Shown here piece by piece: positions 48,410 through 59,949 of a stretch of DNA of 64,000 bases. A model generated the notes under the pieces. It was not told the DNA's origin and made no database searches. It worked only from the letters and a program-made list of their open reading frames with translations. The DNA is taken from assembly GCA_025024175.1 (NCBI GenBank), contig QCXZ01000041.1, forward strand, positions 30,871,786-30,935,785, in the 5' to 3' direction. Source of the DNA: Rhyzopertha dominica (lineage: Eukaryota > Arthropoda > Insecta > Coleoptera > Bostrichidae). Position 1 is the first letter of the stretch, and the number at the start of each line of letters is the position of its first letter. The position numbers and the translations under genes are program-made.

Positions 48410-49230
48410 ATAATGAGACCAAGCTTCAGAAATAGGGTGTATTCGACCTTTTGGTTTAATAAATTAAGTAAACTCTTTTCTCAGTGCCAAGCTTTCGTCT
48501 TTATTTAAGACATCATCAGAACTTCTACAATAAATTTACAATAGAGTAAACATATAATAACAATAATAAGTTTTACGTAAATCTTATTGAAAGTAAGATT
48601 AATTTGAAGGAGTTTTATGNTGTTAATTATTTTCCCAATATATATCTTCTTCTTCCTGTGTTTCAGTAGTTCGTATTAAGAAGAAACAGATGAATTAATC
48701 GCAGAACATTAAAGTACAGCTTAAAATTGTACATTTAAATTCAACAGAACAAAAAAAAACTCATCAGAACTTTCAAATCTGAACAGATTTTGAATAATTA
48801 ACTGTATATAAAATACTAGAAAATGTTGCTGTGATTTTTGACGCCGACATATTTACACTGTCTATATTTCTGTCTTTTCAGTTGAGTTTTGTTGAATTTA
48901 AACGTAGATACAATTTTAAGCTGTATTTTAATATTCTACGATTAATCCATCTATGTCTTGTTAATACGAACTACTGAAACACAGAAAGGAGAAGAAATTA
49001 CATGGTACCTATATTGGGAAAATCATTCACAACATAAAACTCATTTAAAATTAATTTCACTTTATTATGTAAAACCTATTATTGTTATTATATGCTTACT
49101 CCATTGCAAATTTATAGTAGAAGCCCTGATGACGTCTTAAACAAAGACTAAAGCTTGGCACTGAAAAAAGGGTTTACTTAATTTATTAAACCAAAAGGTC
49201 GAATACCCCCTATTTCTGAAACTTGAACAA
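48410..49230. repeat. ~820-bp palindrome with hammerhead-like cores in both arms
   Basis: The arms pair along nearly their whole length around a centre near 48820 (e.g. 48425-48545 with 49110-49225, and 48660-48750 with 48870-48985). Left arm, minus strand 48519-48491: CTGATGA, GTCTT...AAGAC stem, GAAAGC. Right arm, plus strand 49126-49154: CTGATGA, GTCTT...AAGAC, TAAAGC. No ORF. Confidence 0.75.
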
Positions 49231-51029
49231 TCAACAAGTTGCGATCCTTATTTTTAATCAAAGTTATGATGAGACCTCTTCCTCAAATCACATCTACATT
49301 TTAATAAAGCATGATATAAATAATAACTAAGCCATTAAACACAAAACAGTTATTAATGGAACTTAATTATTTCTGCAAGTAACTTAAATTTTGACCATAT
49401 AACTATTAGAAAATTTCTTATCGCAGTATTGAGCCTGTTCGTCAAACTCTCAAAAAAGCCTCATCAAGATCGTGTTTTTACCTTTAAAATTTCTAGTAAG
49501 TTTAATACCTACTTTTGCTGAATATGTAAAATTTCAGTATCGGTATTATTTCAAAATTATGTCTTGTATCCCAAGACGTTTCGATATAACTCGAATAATT
49601 TTGTAGCAATCTTCATAACTTGAGATGTTCTTTTACTCTCATTTTAACATTTCTAAATAAAATCCCTATAGACTCTGCCAATTGTTGCATCTTAATTCGT
49701 ATATTCCACATCTTTCCAGCTTCCAGACTTTGTTATCAAAGAGAATTTTCTCTACCACTAAAATATCCATACTATTACGCACTGCAACCAATGCAATATA
49801 CTTCAGCTATTTTGTCTAATAATTTAAATAAACCCATATAACTACCTTAACATAAAACTAAATGTAATCAAGAATTATTATTACATGTAATAAAACAAAT
49901 TGGTAATGTATTAAATAATACTACGTAATAAATGTATATAAAAATTAATTTAGTCAAATAAAATATTCTTTTGCATTTACTAGGTAACAAAAATAAATAA
50001 CATTAGGCAAAATTCTTTTAATTAATAAAGATAATATAGTTCAGATGCCAGGCAAAAATTGAATATTCAAGTTAAGATGCAAATACTGTAACTTTGGAAA
50101 CATACAGAAATTTAAAACGACAATAAATGAAGATCTCTTGGCACAAAATTAATCATTATCTGTGAAATATCTTTTAGATACACAGAACACAATTTTTAAT
50201 TTAATACCACTGTTAAAATTTTCTATCTTCAGGCAATCATTAAACTTGTTGGAAATATCTCAATAAGGCAACTTTAAACACACACAGTACTAATCTTTTA
50301 CCTAAGTTATTAATTAATGACATTTTCGAAACGTGTCCAACATATTGCTAAAAAGAAAGTTAATGACAGGAATAATTATTTTTAAGTTGTATTAATGGTT
50401 ATATTATGTATGTGTAGGTATATTTTATTAAATTATAACAAGTGGCTTGCGGATGAGGTCTCATTAAACTTCAAAACCGATCCCATTATAACAGTAAAAT
50501 ATTCATATTGTAGAGATTATTAACTAAATAAATATAATACTTGAGAACTTTGTTTAATACAGTATACAGGTACATGTGGAAGAATGCAACATTTTTGCTC
50601 AAATGGTTTAAAAGCTGACTTAGTAAACTGTCAGTACAAAATGCAGCTGAAAGTGCAGAACATAACAATAGCAAGGCCAACCATTTTTAGGAATTAACAT
50701 TTAGAGCTTTTGGGAATAAATACGCTATAACGACTTATTGGTTCAATAATATTATATTACCGGTATTCATTTCACTATTGCGACTTATAGGCAGTTGCAC
50801 GATCTTAAATAAGTGTCTGCATTATAATTTAATATGTTGGATTTGTATTATACTTATATCGCTATCGTCTATATATTATAGAATTCCTTGTACAAATTTC
50901 GTAAGCTATTTTTTTGTTTGTGACGTTTCCTTCATTTTTTCGTGTGTGATCCTTGCCGTACATATGTTTTCGCTTTTACCCATATTGACTTTACAGTTGG
51001 CTAGATTTGTAATATCGCGCCAAAACAAG
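49231..51029. other. No recognisable gene
   Basis: Very AT-rich. The frames at 49620 and 50778 (+) and 50486 (-) look like chance. Confidence 0.4.
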
Positions 51030-51190
51030 TAACCAAATCATGAAGTGATTGTTCACCCTCGGACATTTCCGGTTCCCGTCGCTCATCGGCAACACCGGCC
51101 TGGCAGCTGCCAGAAGAAAATAGTGGGGATAGCGACGGGCCGCTGAACACCAAAAATATCGGCGTGTAGACCATTACTGGGTTTAACATA
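51030..51190. other. GC-rich island, possible exon
   Basis: Unusually GC-rich for its surroundings and open in more than one frame. The plus frame reads a Ser/Pro/Gly-rich stretch (SPSDISGSRRSSATPAWQLP); the minus frame reads GVADERREPEMSEGEQSL. No splice junction or homology can be settled by eye, so this is only a candidate host exon. Confidence 0.25.
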
Positions 51191-51239
51191 ACTAAATTGT
51201 TCTTTTTTCAATCCCGTCCTGATTTGAAACATACGTAAT

Positions 51240-51400
51240 GGAAACATCGAACTACAGTTTGGCTTGATTAAATTTTCATTAACTGTTGTTGAAAGCGATT
51301 TATGTGGCTATCAAATGTGGATATAATTAGCCAACTTCAATAATTTCTTAACGATCAGCTGTGACATTTATCAGAAATGTAATCAAGCCAAACTGTAGAA
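51240..51400. repeat. Short foldback repeat
   Basis: CTACAGTTTGGCTTGATTA (about 51252) is inverted at 51382-51399. No coding content; MITE-like. Confidence 0.45.
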
Positions 51401-52512
51401 CGTTCTTTCATCTTTCGACTAAGTCCTCGCTTGTCAAAATCGGTGCAAAACTGAGCCCTGTACAGTAAATCCCGTAAAGCTCTAAATTTCGGTACTTCGT
51501 ATCCCTCTTAAGAAAACAGTGGTAATTCTTGTCCCAGTATATTAATATAAGAAGCATACTTTCCTCGAATAATGTGTTAAGTACAAATAAATTATTGTTT
51601 AAGATGACGTGAACACATCTTTGAGATAATCGGTAATGAGTCACGTAGCAGTGGCTTTTAGAACTACGACGTAGGTTAGTAGGGTCTACATTACCGATTG
51701 CCAGGTCATTTGGCGAAAATCGGTAATGCGTCATCTAGTGGTTGCTCTACAAACTACGTCGCAAGCCGGTCTGAGCCTACCTGAAAAGCCCAGCGAAAGA
51801 AGACCCAGTAAAATATAACAATTTTGAATGATTAATCATATCCATTTTAACTCAAAGTTGGTAGCTAACTTCCGCTTCCACTTACGGGTGTGTCTAAGAT
51901 ACAACCACCAGGGATTTTTTTTNAAATCTAAGAGGCTTCGGGCTACCTCAAAACTAAAAATAACTAGGCTAGACAGATTTTATCGACTATATACGAATTT
52001 TATAGTGAATACACTATCCGATACACTGCCTTAGCAAATTGTTATAGTGTGTCTAAGTATAGAAAACGAACGTTGGTCCATTAATGTAAATAAAAATTAA
52101 TTAGCAAATTGGCTTGGGATCACTTATCTGTACTACAAATTATTCAAACTTAAAGTGTGCATGGCAACATACATATTATACAAAAGGTTGGGGGTTGGAC
52201 ATTTCAACACGTTTTTATTAACTAACTGTCGTTTCTGCTTGTCCGCTCGGTTCGGTACAAATTTTGCAAGCAATTTTAAACTTCCTGATGAGGTAGAGAT
52301 TTGAAATTTTAAATATAGTTTTTAACTGGATGATAATGCAATATTAACTTACTTTTTAGTAGTCTTTAATAATTAAAACAGCTCCTTCATGTAGACAACA
52401 AAACAATGAACATAACCTCAACTTTAGCAACATTGCTTCGCACCTAAAACTAATTTTCAACATCCGCTGGGTGAAAAATGTTGAAATTTAACAAATCTTT
52501 CTGGTTGTAGTT
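51401..52512. other. No gene; short tandem duplication
   Basis: AATCGGTAATGMGTCA with its following ~70 bases occurs twice (about 51628 and 51718). Nothing else recognised. Confidence 0.4.
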
Positions 52513-52607
52513 CCGGTTCTCGTCCGATCACAGAAACGTCCGTTCAGCAACGTCGGGTGCGGACAGTACTTGGATGGGTGACCGCTTGGGAACACCGCGT
52601 GCTATTG
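52513..52607 (+). pseudogene. 5S rRNA-derived sequence, 5'-truncated
   Basis: The 3' ~95 nt of a 5S rRNA: GGTTCTCGTCCGATCAC, a modified GAAA...AGCAACGTCGGG segment, GTACTTGGATGGGTGACCGC and TTGGGAACACCGCGTGCT. The C-box part of the internal promoter looks intact. The first ~25 nt are missing, and extra bases lie in the A-box region. A T-run (CTTTTTC, 52614) follows, as in a pol III terminator. It is either a retroposed 5S pseudogene or the head of a 5S-derived SINE. Confidence 0.8.
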
Positions 52608-52619
52608 AGATACCTTTTT

Positions 52620-54721
52620 CAGTAAATATTTGTTAATGATAAGCAGGTGTAACAGATTTTTATTTCAGATATGATTAGAGAAGAAGGAACTGAAATAAAC
52701 CAAAATTTTGCATATTCTCCGAAATCCCATAAAGATATTTAAAATCGATTGCAGACTTTCACACACAAACAAGACTAAAAACTGAAAAGCGTGCAGGAAA
52801 TAATTATTCAAAAGAAATAATTTTTAGTTTACCACGTTTTTAAAATGGTCTAAATAGTATAAAACAATTTCTCCCAGCCCTATACAAATTTATAACCCCA
52901 CGCAATATCTATTTATGAATATATTAATGGCTACAAAAATTCTTGGGGCAGTTGCATCAGTTATCTATTGCTTGGTTAGCACGTGCTGTAATTAAAAACT
53001 GGATTAAAAATACGTGATCTGGAATATCTTTAGAATCAACTGCATTAGACCCGTAAGGCAAAAACCCATTAAGGCATATCTGACGGTTACGGATTTTCCC
53101 CAAACCTCGCATAATAACTTTCCGAAACACAATCCACTCAGAAACCTTGTGATTAATGTGATTTTTTTTCAAAATATATGTAGGTACGCATAAGGTTCCA
53201 TTAAAGATTTAAAAATCTTCGATTTAAAAAATCACAAAGAGGAAAAGGGAGTGAAAACGATAGTTAACGTTGTACCTGACGTTACGAGGGGGTGAGGATG
53301 CTTGAACTGCAGAGGTGGGAGATCGTGAATGTGGGGACAACCGTCAGGTGCAAACAGTAGAAAGATGATAACCATATTCGCGGTTTAGATTAATTGGCAT
53401 GTTTGGAAATTTCTGTCTTCTCGGAATTTTCGGGTTGTGAAAAAGAGGACTTTCGCTGACACGTTTGCTTTGTATCTTTTTGCTTTCTTTATAATTTTCA
53501 GTAAAAGAATATCTTATTTGGTTTTGGTAAATGAGACGTTTAGTGATAAAAACGGAATGCTGGTGCCATCATAGCTGCAAAAAAACATACGACTTATTTT
53601 GTGAATTTTGAAATAGCCCTTTACCTAGTTTTGAACCCACGAACCGCCACTGCTGGATACATCGCTTTAACTGGGTATAAAATCATTTTAATTTCTTTTT
53701 CTTCGTAGAATAAACAGGAACTCATTAAACATATATCAAGCGGAAATTAAATTCAGGCAAACCTCTTAATGTCTTGTTGAAATGTGCTTCTTTGTATATG
53801 ACTGTCTAAAAGGGGAAGCATGTTCCTGTGGCGAGTAAAAGAGGAATGATTTTATTCGAGGCAAACGTGTAGCATATATGGTATATTAATAATTGATTAA
53901 TGGAAAAAGCTGAACAATGTAAAACAGACAGCACTAATTATGCTTTAACTTTGGTGCTAAACCATAGGATTAGGTAATCAAAACAAAACTTGCTGCAAAA
54001 TTCTTGCCTTGAAAAGACGTGTGCGTCAAGAAGGTCTCGATCCAATTTGACTATTTGCACAATTTTTGATAATAAAACTTTGATTGTTGTAATCATGTAC
54101 GTCAAAAATTTACATTATTTTCGGACCCGGAAATTCTCCCTAATTACAGCTTATTGCAGTTACATATGTTTATTCGAATGACGTTATTAGCATATGATGT
54201 TCCATATCTGCCATTTTATTAAATTTTTAATAGGCCTCTCAATTCGCATATTAACATGTTAGCGCATGTGTTTTCACAAAAATATAAGTACAAGCAAGCG
54301 TCATTTAAAAATGCTTATGTTTTCATTTCGTGATGCTCGAACTGAGCTGTTTAGAAATTATCAAATAGAGCGAATTCGAGCCCCCGAAAAATGCCTCCTA
54401 TCAAAATAAATTAAACGATTGAATGCAATGAATTCTCGTGATTTCCTCCAGGTTGGACAACAACGGCTCATTTAAAAGCTTACGTTCAGCAATAAACATT
54501 TCGAAGCCTTCTTTACAGGGAAAGCGTCTGTATTCGATAGAATTTGTCCGCGACATCAAAGCAAGTCATCATTGACAGGTTATGCTAGTGGTAATCAATA
54601 AATCACATCCTTTGCACGCCGCCTTCGCCTACAAATCATAAGCGACTGAATCTTACTTTATATGACACATGCGTTTTCGATATGATTTTAAATTGTTGAC
54701 TTTAAGCACTTTTCAAATAAC

Positions 54722-54770
<49 letters not shown>

Positions 54771-55260
54771 GCAATGTCTCAAGTTCTCAATGTAGAGCTT
54801 TTCTACCTCTAAAAGTAAAGGCACCAGAAGCCGCACTAATTATAAGGACCAGAGCCTGTATGTAAGTATAATGTATAATTCATGTCAGTAGGTACGTACG
54901 TATAACTAGTACAAAATACCCAATGGTTGTTGTATTTAGTAGATGTTAGATTAATTGATGATACACGAGTATAAAGCAAAAAACTGAAACTATTATACAT
55001 GTCCAAGGCATTTTTGAGAAACACAATTACATCTTCCGTAACGATAACTGAGAATATGAGAATTGATACAGTAAGTAACAGACTATAATAAAACCCTGTG
55101 GGAATACAAAACTTTTTAGTAGAGCAAAATTATTAGTTTTTTGCCAGGTATCTATAGAAAATTAATTAATTAATTAATGTGGAAAACAACTGGTCAAATT
55201 ATTTAAGGCTTCAAAACATTAGTCTAGCAGTAACGTTAACCAGCCATCTTAGCCGCAGAG
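52620..55260. other. No recognisable gene
   Basis: AT-rich. It contains only the AAT microsatellite at 54721-54768. The minus-strand frame at 52957-53172 has no features. Confidence 0.4.
54721..54768. repeat. (AAT)n microsatellite, about 16 units
   Basis: Uninterrupted trinucleotide run. No adjacent LINE tail could be recognised. Confidence 0.9.
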
Positions 55261-55269
55261 ACGGTTACA

Positions 55270-55760
55270 GAACGAACCAAAACCAGGGCGATATTACCAT
55301 TTATAAAGAAACATAAACCACACTGGAAATCAATCATTATTCCAGTCATGACGTATGGAGTAAAAAATACCGCAACAAGAAAGGCAAATAGGAAAAGCTT
55401 GAGAAAGTTATTGTACGACTTCCAGCTAAGCCAATAAAAAAATCAACAGCAACACTCCTAGATGGCAGAACGATCATAAAGAGAATAGAGGCATACGTAA
55501 TGAACTATTGGGAACACATCCAAAGGAGAGAAGTAGACCACATATTAAGAAAGGCCTAGGAGCTAAGCGTAGACAAACTAAAAAAAGATAGACCGTGCTA
55601 TACATCGAAAACAACTATTGAAAGGATCGTTCAGAAATCAGGGAAGAATGTAGAACAATGGTTAGAAATGGCAAATAACAACGAAGAATCCCTCAGGTTA
55701 TACGACATACCAGAAACCAGTGACTCTGAAATGGACCAATGATGCCAACAACACCAAGAA
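55270..55760 (+). pseudogene. Decayed LINE 3'-end (C-terminal ORF2 remnant)
   Basis: Broken frames read IPVMTYGVKN..ATRKANR and, later, YWEHIQRREVDHIL and LRLYDIPETSDSEMDQ. The block order (PVMTYG, then W.HI.RR) is typical of the region after the RT domain in insect LINE ORF2 proteins. Many stops and frame changes are present. Confidence 0.45.
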
Positions 55761-56817
55761 AACATTCAAATAAAATTAATGTACTTATATAACCTTCCCG
55801 CTCCAATCCCTATATGTCCTTAACATGCACTATGCAGTCGCACTACTAGCATAATAAATGAGCTTTTATACCTTTTAGCCAGTTGCAATTACCCATAAGA
55901 CGGTTCAATGTATTTGTTGTTAATAATTTATCAAAAATTTTTGGCTTGTATACGGCTACTAACTTTCTATTAATCATTTTACGTGAAGGTGTCATCAATG
56001 CTGTTGAGAACCTAATTTTCTACAATTCTTGGTTGAAAATTTTTGTACTACTAGATGATATCGCTAAGAACAGNTCGCCCCTTAGTNTCAAGATGGCGGC
56101 CACAAAGGGTATCATCACGGGCAACAGATTGAAACATTAAAAGTAGTGCTTACCCAAAATCAAAATGCTTAGCCAAATTATTATTTGAATGCACTACTGA
56201 GAATGTAAACATTTCAAGTTACGCCATAGTGAATCAATTTGGAAAGCATGGAAAAATGGTAGTGATAGTGAGATATGATCCCATTAAGTAATAAGACAGT
56301 GTTTGTTAACACACATTAATCGATCAAAAACAAACAGGAAAATCGGACTAATATTGGTTTTTGTTTTTTTATGAAAAATAAATAGAGGCCCCTGTATTAG
56401 CCATGTAACTGAAATAGTATTGTTTTGCCAAGTATATAATAAAAAGGCACATATTGCTGAAACCCATTACGTGTTAAAAATACAGAAGTAAAAGTCTAAG
56501 TTTAAAATACAAACCGCTGTTTTTCCTTTTAAAGGAAATTAGCCGGAACTGGCAACAATGACGTTTACTTTTTATGGCCTCGTAAACGAGCAACGTATTT
56601 TTCCACCCTTTAAACTTAGAGACAAAAAGTAAATGTCATTACCGCGCTATTGTTCTTAATAATTAGAACATTTCGAGCCGTTTCAGCAGAACAAAGGGCA
56701 TCGATGTGTCTAATTTGTTTGTTCTGGGGCAGCGTTCGAAAATAGGGAGGAAATGAGTGCTGAACACCGAAATTTGCTTCTGGCTATGTATATCACGTTG
56801 TTTTCTTTTCTTTTCAG
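55761..56817. other. Probable intron upstream of the receptor exon
   Basis: AT-rich, no coding features. It ends in the pyrimidine-rich tract TTGTTTTCTTTTCTTTTCAG, a strong 3' splice site. Confidence 0.55.
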
Positions 56818-57015
56818 CATGTTCGGTGTCGGTGGGTGTGTGGACGCTCGTGGCAATCTCCGTGGAGCGCTACTACGCAATTTGCCATCCACTCCGCTCC
56901 CTACGGTGGCAAACCCTCAACCACGCGTACAAACTAATTTTGGCTATATGGCTAGGAAGCTTGGTGTGTATGACACCGATAGCGGTGCTAAGCCAACTTA
57001 AGCCCACTAATCAAG
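56818..57015 (+). CDS. Internal exon of a CCK/sulfakinin-type receptor (GPCR)
   Basis: A class A G-protein-coupled receptor exon of 198 bp encoding the end of TM3 through TM4. The acceptor CTTTTCAG|CA and donor CAAG|GTAAGG are strong, and both introns are phase 1. Signatures: WTLVAISVERYYAICHPL (DRY-type motif as ERY at the TM3 end), RWQTLNHAYK (the WQT..HA second-loop pattern of cholecystokinin receptors) and AIWLGSLVCMTPIAVLSQL (TM4 with its Trp and Pro). In insects this pattern belongs to sulfakinin (CCK-like) receptors, membrane receptors controlling feeding and gut function. No stop or frameshift is seen. Neighbouring exons are not recognisable here, implying large TE-filled introns. Confidence 0.85.
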
Positions 57016-57179
57016 GTAAGGCCACGTTACGTATCATCTTGCTTTCAAAGGGAATCGTGTAAGCTGTGTAATGCTTTACGAGCATAGTGACCGGACTGCA
57101 GAGCCGGCTCAACCACAACAGTAAAGTAGCCCGAAGTGCATCAGGGGTGAAATAAAAATATTTTTCACTTTTCGATATC

Positions 57180-57411
57180 TTAACCCTTTCAGACCCCATG
57201 TCCATTGCAGTGGACATTGATTTTGATCAGTGCGTACAAATATACACCAAACAAATTTAATTACCTTCATGTATAGTATTGTATTGGGAATGGACATTGT
57301 GTCATTTGTTCATTAATTTCCCCACATTTACCACTTCTGTATCTAAATAGTCCAAAAATAAAACAAAACATTTTTTCACAAAAAATAAAAATTCTTCTCT
57401 GAAAGGGTTAG
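57180..57411. mobile_element. piggyBac-type MITE
   Basis: TTAACCCTTTCAGA ... TCTGAAAGGGTTAG: 13-bp inverted ends at a TTAA target (the right copy is mutated to TTAG). About 230 bp, non-coding. It lies in the receptor intron. Confidence 0.65.
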
Positions 57412-57460
57412 ATTCAGGCGATCGCTACGCAGTGGCTTAAGACGTTGGCCACGTCTATCA

Positions 57461-57463
<3 letters not shown>

Positions 57464-57512
<49 letters not shown>
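57464..57512. repeat. (AAT)n / (ATT)n tail of the LINE
   Basis: About 16 units abutting the LINE 3' end; on the minus strand it follows AATAAAG. It is interpreted as the element's 3' tail rather than an independent microsatellite. Confidence 0.8.
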
Positions 57513-57615
57513 CTTTATTTAACGCCCTCAAGCAATTTACAAAATATCTAAACATATAATATACAATAAAAAATGAATCAAGAAGTAACTACTACAAAAC
57601 ATGGAGAAAAGGAGT

Positions 57616-59912
57616 TTAAAATTTTAGAACTCGTTTTAAATCTGCTTTAAATTTGCAATTTTTAGAAAAAAGATCTAGGTTATTACAGAAAAGATTAACA
57701 CTTAGACTACATCTATCCCTTAGGCAGTTGCAACCATACAACGTTCTGTGGGTAGAAACCTGCAGTAACGGAGTGTTGCGAACTATACGCTGAGGTACAT
57801 GCAGTAAAAACATTTCCACAAGTTCCATACAGTTACACTGCCCACTGAGAACCTTTTGAGTAAAGCAAATGTCGAAATAAGTGCGCCGAGTTGATAAAAA
57901 ATGAAGACCAAAATAGTTCAAAAAATAAGAGTACAACTCGCTACTGAAGGTAATTTTAGACTTATAACATAAGCATTTTACAAATTTTTTTTGAACATTT
58001 TCCAATCTAGTTACTTGAAATTCAAAATAAAGTTAAACTACAGTAATCTACAATGCTACGTACAAGACTAGAATATAAAACTATTAAGGAACGAATGCTT
58101 ACAAAGTCTTTTGTTGACCTTTTTAAGAATCCTAACATTTTACTGGCTTTGGATACGATGCTATCAATATGGTAATTAAATTTTAATTTGGAGTCAACAA
58201 TTACCCCAAGGTCTCTGATAAACTGCACATTCTCCAACCGTACGCATTTAAAAAGTATGGATAAACAGTGATAATGCTCTTCCTGCAGAAACAGATTGAT
58301 TTACACTTATCTGGGTTTAAATCAAGGCCGCTCCTAACACACCACCTATAAGTACGATCCAAATCACTTTGAAAATTGGCATGGTCATTATAACATTTAA
58401 TATTTAAGAAAATTTTTAGATCGTCAGCAAATAGCAGAAATTTTGAAAATTGTATTTCATCTTTAATATCGTTTATGTATAACAAAAACAACAAAGGGCC
58501 TAAGTGGGATCCCTGAGGAACTCCTGACGTTGAATTAAAAGGATCTGACCTATAACCATTGATATTTAAGATGTGAGCACGATTAGTAAGGAATGATTCT
58601 ATCCAAGACAANAGCGGTCCACACAAACCGTACCCACCCAATTTACATACCAATCTTTCATGGTTGATACTATCAAAAGCTTTGCTGAAGTCAGTGTAAA
58701 CAGCGTCAACCACAAAGCCCCTCTCTAAACAATTACAGATAAAATTTACGTATGAAAACAAATTAGTAACGGTTGATTTACCCGACAAAAACCCGTGCTG
58801 TTCAGCAATAATAGTTTCCTTAAAAATAAAAGATAATTTGGTAGTGACAAGTTTGTCAAGAATTTTAGGAATACATGACTGAATAGTAATCAGTCGATAG
58901 TTTGTCACATCAGACCTATCCCCCTTTTTAAAAATAGGAATAGAATAACACATTTTCCAATAGTCTGGAAAGTTGCCTTGAGAAAGTGAAATATTATAGA
59001 TTATAAAAAGGGGGAATGCTAAAGATTCAGCACAACTTTTAATAAAAATAGGAGGAATTAAATCAGGACCTGCCATACCATCAACCGCCACCTCTCTTAG
59101 ACTTTTGTTAAGATCCTCAACAGAAATAAAAAGTTTGTTGTAAGAAACTGGGTTTTTAGTGATTTTTCTAAATCAGAATTATCCAAAGACATAAATGGCT
59201 TATAAGTAGAATCAAGGTAGCTTGCCAGAAGCGCAGCAATGTCAGCTCCATCTGATGCATGATTTTCTCCATGGTGCAAAAGACTAGGCACCGAATTACA
59301 GTTTTTATTTTTAGATTTAATATATTTCCAGAACAATTTGGTGTTATTAGGAATAGAATTTTCTACATTAGAAATATAATCGGAGTAAGCTTCCCGCACC
59401 ATGATTTTGCATCGTTTTCTTAGTTCAACAAAGTCAGAATAATCTGCATCAGACTTAGATATTTTAAATTTGCGATGGATATGACGTTTACTTTTAATGA
59501 GTTTAATAATATCTTTGTTGAACCAAGAAGGAAAATTTGATTTGTTATTTATTCGTTTAGTTACACAACGCTCCATAATATCTTTCAAAATAAAATAGAA
59601 ATGATCAACACATTGCTTAATATCGTTACTGTCATACTGGATGCTCCAATCGACGCTACATAATAACCAATTTAAGGCATCATAATTTGCATTCTTAAAG
59701 TCGTAAAAATAGTATGTGGGGGTTTTTAGTTCATTGTATTTAAAGTAATTAATTTCTAAGGGTGGATGAAAAATATCACAGTTTATAGGAGGTAAACATT
59801 CAGTAACAACTATATAAGTTCGATCCCACTTTGTTATTTGAGGAGCTACAAAGTAGATTAGATGGACACAAAGTTGCCAAATTTGATACACAACAATAAT
59901 TCGTTCGTTCAA
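57616..59912 (-). pseudogene. LINE ORF2 (reverse transcriptase), three or more frames
   Basis: 59912-59097: linker between endonuclease and RT (FPSWFNKDIIKLIKSKRHIH). 59091-58201: RT with GPDLIPPIFIK, GFLSGKSTVTNL, YTDFSKAFDSINH, TSGVPQGSHLGPLLF and LLFADDLKIF (the catalytic ADD). 58237-58022: LGVIVDSKLKFNYHID. 58005-57616: C-terminal Cys-containing tail. Frame changes near 59095, 58215 and 58010 make it a pseudogene. Confidence 0.85.
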
Positions 59913-59949
59913 ATTTAAGTTATCTGCAACAGATTTTGAAATTCAAAAA

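Larger units (their letters stand above)
57464..59940 (-). mobile_element. Non-LTR retrotransposon (Jockey/CR1-like LINE), 5'-truncated
   Basis: Minus-strand LINE with ORF2 from the end of the endonuclease region through RT and the C-terminal part. Its 3' end carries a polyadenylation-like AAATAAAG and an (ATT)n tail (57464-57512 as AAT on the plus strand). Most of the endonuclease and any ORF1 are missing, the usual result of incomplete reverse transcription. Confidence 0.85.

Noticed and set aside
56710..57001. Alternative frames over the receptor exon
   Set aside because: Only one frame gives the GPCR signature with matching splice phases.
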